A stretch of 5,481 nt of DNA from Spirochaetaceae bacterium (lineage in GTDB: Bacteria > Spirochaetota > Spirochaetia > CADAEX01): positions 1 to 5,481 of the forward strand of contig WRFK01000116.1 of the NCBI GenBank assembly GCA_009778835.1, written 5' to 3'. The notes under the pieces were generated by a model, which saw nothing but the letters and a program-made list of their open reading frames with translations, was not told the DNA's origin and searched no databases. The number at the start of each line of letters is the position of its first letter. The first letter of the stretch is position 1. Both the position numbers and the translations under genes were made by a program. Shown piece after piece: positions 1-5,157 of this stretch.

Positions 1-588
1 ATTTATAATCTGGGAAGCGATATATCATTTTTCCAGTCATGGACCGAATATGATGGCAACTGCCATATAATTCTGCAGATAGACGATAAAACCACACCCG
101 AGACAATAATAAAATCCATTAAGGAAATCCCCGAGATAATTTCAATCGAAACAACTTCCACGAACAAAAAAACATGGGGAAAAAGAATAATTATTATTGG
201 CGGCGGCGCGCAGGTTTCAAGTGTTGCATCCGGTGCAATTACAGAAGCAGACAGGCATAATATAAGAGGAGAAACAATATCTGTTGATACAATAGCTGTA
301 GTAGGAGAAAATGAAATTGCAAGTTCAATAGATGCTGTCAGCAAGTTGCACAGAGTAGGAATTCTTGTCCTTGCAGGCTCTCTTATGGGAGGAAAGATAA
401 CTACAGCAGTAAAAAAATTAAGGGCAGAATATGGGATACCGGTAATAGGGCTTAGCATGGCAGGCAGTGTTACAAAAGTATGCGACCTTATAATTAGCGA
501 TCCTGTTGAAGCAGGCGTAATGGCTGTAATGCTTATAAGCAATATAGGGAAATTCAATCTGCTTAAAGTGCATGGCCATAAATACTAA
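1..588 (+). CDS. ACT-domain + DUF5612-type protein, 3' part (5' end outside window)
   Basis: The reading frame is open from the first base, so the start lies upstream; 195 residues are visible. The first ~55 visible residues look like the end of an ACT domain (alternating strands and helix, with a hydrophobic run ILQI near residue 24), a fold that usually binds amino acids. A conserved C-terminal domain follows from about residue 61: a strand plus glycine turn (RIIIIGGGAQV), then ITEADRHNIRGE, SVDTIAVVGE, VLAGSLMGG near 123-131, a GLSMAGS turn near 150 and SDPVEAGVMAV near 167. From memory this layout matches the ACT + DUF5612 proteins common in methanogens; their biochemical role is unknown to me, and an amino-acid-sensing regulatory function is inference. 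The G-rich turns suggest a nucleotide- or ligand-binding alpha/beta fold. Its stop overlaps the start of the PHP phosphatase gene by 17 bases, implying translational coupling. The family call is fairly sure, the function is not. Confidence 0.75.
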   Translation: MYNLGSDISFFQSWTEYDGNCHIILQIDDKTTPETIIKSIKEIPEIISIETTSTNKKTWGKRIIIIGGGAQVSSVASGAITEADRHNIRGETISVDTIAVVGENEIASSIDAVSKLHRVGILVLAGSLMGGKITTAVKKLRAEYGIPVIGLSMAGSVTKVCDLIISDPVEAGVMAVMLISNIGKFNLLKVHGHKY

Positions 589-1375
589 AAAAATAACCGC
601 AAACTATCACACTCATACATATCGATGTAAACACGCAACAGGCGATGTAATAGATTATGCTGCAAAAGCTTGTGAAAAAAATCTTAAAATATTGGGAATG
701 GCAGACCATTCTCCATTTCCGGACAGAAGATGGAGTGATACAAGAATGGACATAGATGAGCTCGATAGTTATGATCAGGCGATTATAACAGCAAGAAAAG
801 CTTATCCAAATCTTAAAATATTAAAAGGGATGGAGTGCGACTGGGCACCTGACCACAAAAATTTTTATATCGATGAGTTCAAAGATAAAAGAAATTATGA
901 CTACCTTATGGGCGGCCTGCATTATTTTCGTTATAAAGGGGAATGGATTTTTGCTTTTTCCCAAGATGCTTACGGAAAAATTAGGGAATATACAGATGCT
1001 GTAATAAAAATGATAGAGTCAAAAATTTTTGATTTTATTGCCCATCCTGATCTATTTGGCCTTTTTACAGTAAAATGGGATACAGAAGCTGTTAAGGCAA
1101 GCAGGGAAATATGCGAAGCTGCAAAAGAATTTAAAATACCTCTTGAAATAAATGGAGGGGGTTTCCGGCGACCGTTAATGGAAACCAACATAGGAATAAG
1201 ATACCCCTACCCTGTTGATATATTTTGGGAAATAGCATCTGATTATGGAATTGAAGCCATTTGCAGTTCAGATGCTCACTCTCCCAATGATATAATAACA
1301 TCAATGGATCTTTGCGAAGATTTTGCTAAAAAGAAAAATCTTTCAATTGCTCAATTAGAATTCATGAATGAGTAA
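572..1375 (+). CDS. PHP-family phosphoesterase, histidinol-phosphatase-like
   Basis: This 267-residue protein is a single polymerase-and-histidinol-phosphatase (PHP) domain, close in length to HisJ/HisK-type histidinol phosphatases. All expected metal ligands are visible: His13 and His15 in YHTHTYRCKH, His46 in ADHSPFP, Glu88 in GMECDW, His117 in GGLHYF, His158 in IAHPDLF, and Asp234 and His236 in SSDAHSP. Glu192 in EINGGGFRRP is also typical of the family. Such enzymes use a trinuclear metal centre to hydrolyse phosphate monoesters in the cytoplasm. Hydrolysis of histidinol phosphate in histidine synthesis is the best-known reaction, but no other his gene is visible and related PHP enzymes act on other phosphates, so the substrate is unproven. 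The ATG at 572 is the only reasonable start, since the next in-frame Met lies deep in the metal site. It has no strong Shine-Dalgarno site and sits inside the upstream gene, consistent with translational coupling. Confidence 0.9.
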   Translation: MAINTKKITANYHTHTYRCKHATGDVIDYAAKACEKNLKILGMADHSPFPDRRWSDTRMDIDELDSYDQAIITARKAYPNLKILKGMECDWAPDHKNFYIDEFKDKRNYDYLMGGLHYFRYKGEWIFAFSQDAYGKIREYTDAVIKMIESKIFDFIAHPDLFGLFTVKWDTEAVKASREICEAAKEFKIPLEINGGGFRRPLMETNIGIRYPYPVDIFWEIASDYGIEAICSSDAHSPNDIITSMDLCEDFAKKKNLSIAQLEFMNE

Positions 1376-1382
1376 AGGAGGT
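1373..1382 (+). promoter_or_regulatory. Strong ribosome binding site fused to the preceding stop codon
   Basis: TAAAGGAGGT contains the TAA stop of the PHP gene and a near-perfect Shine-Dalgarno sequence (AAAGGAGGT), four bases before the ATG at 1387. It fixes the nitroreductase start and couples the two genes. It is the strongest ribosome site in the window. Confidence 0.9.
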
Positions 1383-1386
1383 TTAG

Positions 1387-1917
1387 ATGCTCGACCTTTT
1401 AAGAAAAAGAAAATCCACAAGATCTTATCTTAAGAAAGAAATAGAAAAAAATATTGTAAATATGCTTCTTGAGGCAGCGCTGCTTTCGCCATCATCAAGA
1501 AATATAAAACCATGGGAATTTGTAATCATAGATGATAAGAAAATAATTGAGCAGCTTGCTCTGTCAAAAGAACATGGATCGGAATTTTTAAAAGAGGCCC
1601 CTCTTATTATTGCAGTAATTGCAGATAAAACAGCAAGCGATGTATGGGTAGAAGATTGTTCGATTGCATCGATTATTATTCAATTAGAAGCAGAGTCATT
1701 GGGGCTTGGTTCGTGTTGGGTGCAAATAAGATGCAGAGAAACAAAAGAGAAAGAAAAGTCTGAGGATTTTGTAAAAAAGCTCTTAAAAATACCGCAACAA
1801 TATGGGGTAGAATCTCTTATTGGAATAGGATATCCAAAAGAAAACAGCAAAAGTAATAATAAATCTCTTACATGGGAAAAATGCAGTTATAATAATTTTG
1901 GCATAGCTTCTTTATAG
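1387..1917 (+). CDS. Nitroreductase family FMN oxidoreductase (compact type)
   Basis: This 176-residue protein belongs to the short class of FMN-dependent nitroreductases, which take electrons from NAD(P)H and reduce nitro compounds, quinones or other acceptors in the cytoplasm; the natural substrate is usually unknown. The N-terminal basic stretch LLRKRKSTRSY (residues 4-14) is the usual FMN-phosphate contact, followed by SPSSRNIKPWEF (34-45), the flavin and dimer-interface signature. EDCSIASIIIQLEAESLGLG (89-108) is the long helix of the fold, leading into SCWVQIR, and IGIGYP (145-150) is the typical C-terminal flavin-contact strand. All core elements are present and the frame is intact. 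The start is set by the strong ribosome site just upstream. It is the last gene of the left operon; an AT-rich 66-base gap follows. A role in redox balance or detoxification is inferred from the family only. Confidence 0.92.
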   Translation: MLDLLRKRKSTRSYLKKEIEKNIVNMLLEAALLSPSSRNIKPWEFVIIDDKKIIEQLALSKEHGSEFLKEAPLIIAVIADKTASDVWVEDCSIASIIIQLEAESLGLGSCWVQIRCRETKEKEKSEDFVKKLLKIPQQYGVESLIGIGYPKENSKSNNKSLTWEKCSYNNFGIASL

Positions 1918-1932
1918 ATTTTTTTTATATTA

Positions 1933-1961
1933 TTTACGAAAACTTATAAATATTATAAAAT
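1933..1961 (+). promoter_or_regulatory. Candidate sigma-70-type promoter before the GNAT gene
   Basis: TTTACG (1933-1938) and TAAAAT (1956-1961) are separated by 17 bases in an AT-rich gap between the nitroreductase stop and the acetyltransferase start. The -35 match is only 4 of 6, and the base composition makes chance matches likely. No hairpin terminator is evident upstream, so read-through from the left operon is also possible. Confidence 0.28.
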
Positions 1962-1983
1962 AATGACATAAATAGGATATTCT

Positions 1984-2421
1984 ATGGAAAAACTTATTAA
2001 CATCAGAAAATGCAAAAAAGACGATGCTGATTCGGTATTTGAAATAATATGTCAGTTGGAAGGAGAAAATCCTGATGTTGGTGATTTTAACAGAGTTTTT
2101 CTGACTAATCTTGAAAACCCCGAAGTCCATTATATTATTGCGGAATTTAATTCCCAAATTATTGGCTTTGCAAGTATGCACATACAAAATCTTCTTCATC
2201 ATACAGGAAAAATAGCTGAAATACAGGAACTTTTTATTGATCCTTCACATAGAAACCGGGGGTTTGGAGAAGAGCTCTTATGGCATCTTAGGGATATTGC
2301 GGGAAGTGAAAATTGCAAACACCTTGAGATTTCCTGTAATATTGTAAGAGATAAAGCAAATCTCTTTTTTTCAAACCGCGGATTAAATCCTACCCACAGA
2401 AAATTTACAGAAAGGCTATAA
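1984..2421 (+). CDS. GNAT N-acetyltransferase, PhnO-like (aminoalkylphosphonate acetyltransferase family)
   Basis: This is a 145-residue single-domain GCN5-related N-acetyltransferase. The acetyl-CoA pyrophosphate loop is R90-N-R-G-F-G95, preceded by strand AEIQELFIDP (78-87). The overall pattern resembles E. coli PhnO (144 residues) as I remember it: an N-terminal IRKCKKDDADSVFEIICQLE segment, the central SMHIQNLLHHTG stretch with paired histidines 72-73, IQELF before the CoA loop, and an ending close to PhnO's HFRFTKAL (here THRKFTERL). PhnO acetylates the amino group of aminoalkylphosphonates and similar amines using acetyl-CoA. No phosphonate uptake or C-P lyase genes are visible, so the substrate is open; it may be another small amine. 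The ATG at 1984 has AGGA at 1974-1977, six bases upstream. The gene is flanked by gaps of 66 and 134 bases, so it may be monocistronic. GNAT fold is certain; PhnO-type substrate is tentative. Confidence 0.85.
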   Translation: MEKLINIRKCKKDDADSVFEIICQLEGENPDVGDFNRVFLTNLENPEVHYIIAEFNSQIIGFASMHIQNLLHHTGKIAEIQELFIDPSHRNRGFGEELLWHLRDIAGSENCKHLEISCNIVRDKANLFFSNRGLNPTHRKFTERL

Positions 2422-2492
2422 AAAATTTTTAATAAAATTGCAGAATTATATTATAAAAACTTTAAATTATAGTTATATTCTTCTATAGCGTA

Positions 2493-2520
2493 TTGATAGG
2501 AATTTAAACTCTATTTTAAT
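2493..2520 (+). promoter_or_regulatory. Candidate sigma-70-type promoter before the ankyrin/CxxC gene
   Basis: TTGATA (2493-2498) and TTTAAT (2515-2520), each five of six to consensus, are 16 bases apart in the 134-base AT-rich gap, about 36 bases upstream of the ATG at 2556. The gap holds no other gene. The surroundings are so AT-rich that this remains a prediction. Confidence 0.4.
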
Positions 2521-2555
2521 ATTTCTATAAGCTATAAATAATACATGGAGTTTTT

Positions 2556-3212
2556 ATGGATATTTTGGATGATATAATAACAACAGCTTCTTCCGGAGAA
2601 TTTGAAAAACTAAAAGAGCTAACAGAAAAATACCCTGAAATGATTAATAAAACCAATAACAATGGATTAACCCCTCTTACAAGTGCTCTTATAAACGACA
2701 GGATCAATGAGACAGAATATCTATTAAGCAAATATGCAGACAAAAAATCGTGTATGAAAAACGGGCAACCAGCGCTTGAATGGGCAAAAGAGCAGGATAA
2801 TAACAATGCGGCATTTTTCCTGATCGCATGGGATTATCTTGACCGCTTGTATGAAGCAAGCAATATATGGAAAAAACACAAAATAAAAGAAGCATATTGC
2901 GATGTATGTATTGCGCGTATAACAGAAGAAGATAGTACAATGCTTAATATTGATGAAGTATTTACACCGGAAAACAACTACAGTAAAAAAATTATTGAAC
3001 AGGTAAAAAAAAGCCACCCTCTTTTACTTGAAAATAAAAGCACAGATGAAATCAAAAAAACCATAATGGAACAAATTAAAAACTCATCGCCAACAGGCAA
3101 ATATTTTGTTTGCGAAGAATGTATTGAAAAATATTTTTCACAAATAGTTTTTGGCAAAAGTAAAGATAAAGTATTTGAAATTGTAACAAGGATGTTTGAA
3201 GAAAATAGTTAG
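2556..3212 (+). CDS. Ankyrin-like repeat protein with two separated CxxC pairs, function unknown
   Basis: I do not recognise this 218-residue protein as a named family. The N-terminal ~90 residues look like two to three degenerate ankyrin repeats: a helical lead-in (ASSGEFEKLKELTEKYPEMI, 11-30), then NNNGLTPLTSALINDRINET (34-53) with the typical G-x-T-P-L turn, then NGQPALEWAKEQDNNNAAFF (69-88). The C-terminal half holds Y-C115-D-V-C118 and V-C186-E-E-C189, separated by 67 residues that are charged and helix-like. Four cysteines in two CxxC pairs could form one zinc knuckle, but this is inference. No signal peptide or membrane segment is evident, so it is probably cytoplasmic. Ankyrin repeats usually mediate protein contacts. 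The ATG at 2556 has GGAG at 2547-2550, five bases upstream. The reading frame is intact, its codon use resembles its neighbours, and it ends 25 bases before the preferred yigZ start. Confidence 0.8.
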   Translation: MDILDDIITTASSGEFEKLKELTEKYPEMINKTNNNGLTPLTSALINDRINETEYLLSKYADKKSCMKNGQPALEWAKEQDNNNAAFFLIAWDYLDRLYEASNIWKKHKIKEAYCDVCIARITEEDSTMLNIDEVFTPENNYSKKIIEQVKKSHPLLLENKSTDEIKKTIMEQIKNSSPTGKYFVCEECIEKYFSQIVFGKSKDKVFEIVTRMFEENS

Positions 3213-3237
3213 CAAGCCAGCGAGCTTGTCCTTTTTT
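3212..3237 (+). terminator. Weak hairpin plus six-T run between the ankyrin gene and yigZ
   Basis: CAAGC (3213-3217) pairs with GCTTG (3224-3228) around the six-base loop CAGCGA, with a possible extra G-U pair at 3212/3229. Two C's and a short T run follow (TTTTTT, 3232-3237). This resembles a weak intrinsic terminator or attenuator. It starts at the last base of the ankyrin stop codon and ends directly against the ATG at 3238. The stem is short, so termination would be partial at best. Confidence 0.4.
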
Positions 3238-3843
3238 ATGGATGAAGTAATAACAGTACCGGCAGAAACATCTTACTCAGAACTTGAAATCAAAAAATCA
3301 AAATTTATAGGATACTGTTATTACGCAGGAACAGAAAAAGAAGCAAAAGAGATAATTTTATCTTTAAAAAGCAAATACAAAACAGCGACCCATGTTGTAT
3401 ATGCATTTATATGCGGCAAACCAAACAGCCAGACAATGGGAATGAGCGATGACGGAGAACCCAAAGGCACAGCAGCTAAACCAATCCTTCAGGTTTTAAA
3501 AGGGAGCAAATTAACAAATATAGTATGCGCTGTTATCCGCTATTTTGGAGGGATAAAACTCGGAACAGGCGGGCTTGTAAAAGCATATACAGAAACAGCC
3601 AAAAGCGCTCTGGAAAAACTTAAAACAAAACAACTTATAGATGAATCTGAAATAACAATAACCGTAAGCTATGATAACTTTGATAGTGTAAGAAAAATTA
3701 TTACATCCGAACAACAGACAAAGATTATTTCAGAAGAGTTTTTGAATAATGTAAAAATAAAAGTTTCTGTTCCGGATACAAAAATGGAAATGATTATAGA
3801 TAAAATAAAAAATGCAACATCCAACAAAGTAACATTTTCATAA
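3238..3843 (+). CDS. yigZ: YigZ/IMPACT family protein
   Basis: From the ATG at 3238 the product has 201 residues, close to E. coli YigZ (about 204), and begins like family members, with the lysine-rich EIKKSKFIGY (17-26). The N-terminal UPF0029/IMPACT domain is unmistakable: ATHVVYAF (50-57), MSDDGEPKGTAAKPIL (69-84), VIRYFGGIKLGTGGLVKAYT (99-118). Residues ~135-201 form the smaller C-terminal alpha/beta domain, resembling EF-G domain IV/V-type folds. Eukaryotic IMPACT restrains the kinase Gcn2; the bacterial role is unclear, although nucleic-acid or ribosome-linked functions have been suggested. No good Shine-Dalgarno site precedes 3238. A TTG at 3196 with AAGGA at 3188-3192 could give a 14-residue extension (KKIVSKPASLSFF after the start), but this extension looks unlike the family. 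The gene's stop overlaps the 3' end of the convergent acyltransferase gene by six bases. Confidence 0.93.
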   Translation: MDEVITVPAETSYSELEIKKSKFIGYCYYAGTEKEAKEIILSLKSKYKTATHVVYAFICGKPNSQTMGMSDDGEPKGTAAKPILQVLKGSKLTNIVCAVIRYFGGIKLGTGGLVKAYTETAKSALEKLKTKQLIDESEITITVSYDNFDSVRKIITSEQQTKIISEEFLNNVKIKVSVPDTKMEMIIDKIKNATSNKVTFS

Positions 3844-4641
3844 CTTTTTAATATCAGCTATATAGCGGTAATATCTTGCGCTTATTCTGTCAAAAACTTT
3901 ATCGCGCATCTCTTTGCGGTCGAGATTTTCAGGAGCAAAAGAATCAAGTATTTCTATATCAACTTCAAGGGATTTAAGCGTTAACAACTTTATAAACTGT
4001 GGAACAAATCTCATCCCTCCAAAATAACCAATTTCCGAAAAATCAGCAGGAGTAAATGGCCTGTTGTTTATTCTTCTGTACATTATACTTACCGGAAGGA
4101 TTTCCGCAGGGGTGCCGGAGATTGCGCTCATAAGAGCTGCTTTAAAAGGGAGAAGCTCCACGCCATTCGCACATGTGGATTCCGGAAAAAGATATACATT
4201 TACATTGTTTTTTAAAGCCCCTGTTATCTCCGGTATCTCATCCTTTAGTGTTGTTATTTTTCTTCTGTCAACAAAAACAGAGCCGGACATTACACAAATC
4301 TGCCCCAAAAGAAACCGTTTTTTCATTTCCATCGAAGTAATAAAAACTGTTTTAAATTTTGCAAGCATTATAAGAATATCTATGAACGAAACATGATTAC
4401 TCATAATATAATATGTTTTCTTTTTGGAGTAATTGCTATTATTTATAAGATTGGTTTTTATGTTTAAAACTTTTATGAAAAGAAAACACATAAAACCATA
4501 TAGTCCGCCAAGAACTCTTTTTCTTTTATATTTATTAATAGGGAAAATAAATATAAGAGATGCAGCCAAAAAAGAAGTTAAAACAATAATAATTCCAATT
4601 GTTAATTTATATATTAATCTCAACAACTTAATAATATGCAC
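3838..4641 (-). CDS. Membrane-anchored 1-acylglycerol-phosphate-type acyltransferase (PlsC/LPLAT family)
   Basis: This 267-residue protein has a hydrophobic N-terminal segment (about residues 12-34), probably a membrane anchor, and a second weaker one near 46-58. The LPLAT domain follows: catalytic N82-H83-V-S-F-I-D88 (the HxxxxD motif), GSVFVDRR (120-127) as motif II, and L-F-P-E-S-T-C (151-157) as motif III, then GVELLPFKAAL and ILPVSIMY (181-188). Enzymes of this family move an acyl chain from acyl-ACP or acyl-CoA to lysophosphatidic acid or a related lyso-lipid at the inner membrane. The PESTCANG...LPFK arrangement resembles the OlsA-like subgroup, so lyso-ornithine lipid or another acceptor is possible. 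Motif III has Ser155 where the usual residue is Gly. Translation begins at GTG (4641), supported by AAAGGG seven bases upstream on the minus strand. It converges with yigZ and diverges from the thioesterase gene. Confidence 0.9.
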   Translation of the reverse strand: MHIIKLLRLIYKLTIGIIIVLTSFLAASLIFIFPINKYKRKRVLGGLYGFMCFLFIKVLNIKTNLINNSNYSKKKTYYIMSNHVSFIDILIMLAKFKTVFITSMEMKKRFLLGQICVMSGSVFVDRRKITTLKDEIPEITGALKNNVNVYLFPESTCANGVELLPFKAALMSAISGTPAEILPVSIMYRRINNRPFTPADFSEIGYFGGMRFVPQFIKLLTLKSLEVDIEILDSFAPENLDRKEMRDKVFDRISARYYRYIADIKKL

Positions 4642-4721
4642 TTATATACCCTTTTTATGTATATTATCTTAAATAATTATATTATAACAGTTATAGTAAA
4701 AATACAAAAGGGACGGTAAAA
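4642..4721. promoter_or_regulatory. Divergent promoter region between acyltransferase and thioesterase genes
   Basis: These 80 AT-rich bases separate two divergently transcribed genes and must carry the start signals for at least the minus-strand gene. On the minus strand, overlapping TATAAT hexamers lie at 4676-4686; on the plus strand TATAAC lies at 4683-4688. No convincing -35 element accompanies either. Ribosome sites are visible at both ends: minus-strand AAAGGG (4649-4654) for the GTG start and AAAAGGGA (4706-4713) for the ATG at 4722. The two -10 candidates overlap, so opposing transcription could compete. Confidence 0.45.
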
Positions 4722-5144
4722 ATGAAATCAGATACAGAAATTATTGTAAGATATGCAGAAACTGATCAAATGAAAGTAGTCCACCACTCTGTGTACCCTA
4801 TTTGGTTCGAAGCTGCAAGAACCGATTATATGGAAAAAGCAGGGTATCCGTATTCACGCATAGAAAAAGAAGGGGTAATGCTTCCCCTTTCCCGCCTTGA
4901 ATGTGATTTCAGGGAAGGGGCAAAGTATGGCGATATTGTTCTGATAAAAACATCAATAAAAAAATTTTCTCCTGTAAGGATCGAATTAAAATATAAAGCT
5001 TACAGAAAAAGCGATGGAGCGCTTCTCGCAGAAGGGGAAACCCTGCATGCGTGGACAGATGAAAATCTTAAAATAATTAATTTAAAAAAGCGGTTGCCGG
5101 ATTTATATAAACTTCTGGAAAACGAAGTAGAAAAACAAAGTTGA
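4722..5144 (+). CDS. Acyl-CoA thioesterase, YbgC/FadM hot-dog family
   Basis: This 140-residue protein is a single hot-dog-fold domain of the YbgC/4-hydroxybenzoyl-CoA thioesterase type, of normal length. The active-site signature RYAETDQMKVVHHSVYPIWF (10-29) carries the catalytic Asp15, followed by the helix EAARTDYMEKAG (30-41), LSRLECDFREGAKYGD (56-71) and GETLHAWTDE (105-114), all at the expected places. Members hydrolyse acyl-CoA or aryl-CoA thioesters in the cytoplasm; chain-length preference cannot be read from the sequence. YbgC proteins in Proteobacteria accompany tol-pal genes, but none are here. The ATG at 4722 is preceded by AAAAGGGA ending eight bases upstream. It is divergent from an acyltransferase gene, which suggests shared control of lipid turnover (inference), and is probably co-transcribed with the membrane protein that starts 13 bases downstream. 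Confidence 0.92.
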   Translation: MKSDTEIIVRYAETDQMKVVHHSVYPIWFEAARTDYMEKAGYPYSRIEKEGVMLPLSRLECDFREGAKYGDIVLIKTSIKKFSPVRIELKYKAYRKSDGALLAEGETLHAWTDENLKIINLKKRLPDLYKLLENEVEKQS

Positions 5145-5157
5145 CAGCACAGCAATT

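Noticed and set aside
181..240. GC-rich GGCGGCGGCGCG patch as a regulatory or recombination site
   Set aside because: It encodes the conserved glycine turn GGGA of the first protein, which fully explains it.
3..557. Long minus-strand open frame (184 codons) opposite the ACT/DUF5612 gene
   Set aside because: Its translation is a low-complexity mix of I, S, T and P with no recognisable motif, and the plus strand carries clear conserved family signatures over the same bases.
1919..1926. Run of eight T's after the nitroreductase stop as an intrinsic terminator
   Set aside because: I could find no stem of useful length or G+C content immediately before it; T-runs are common in this AT-rich sequence.
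2421..2430. A5T5 palindrome after the acetyltransferase gene as a terminator hairpin
   Set aside because: It has no loop and no G-C pairs, so it would not form a stable terminator.
2525..3017. Several minus-strand open frames opposite the ankyrin-like gene
   Set aside because: They are F/Y/C-rich translations typical of the complement of A-rich coding sequence, overlap one another in different frames, and lack ribosome sites.
3196..3237. TTG at 3196 as the definite yigZ start
   Set aside because: The 14-residue extension is unlike family N-termini, and length from ATG 3238 fits YigZ. Kept only as an alternative because of the AAGGA site.
4064..4672. Plus-strand open frames opposite the acyltransferase gene
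   Set aside because: The minus strand has all LPLAT motifs in one frame with a good ribosome site, while these frames show no conserved motif.
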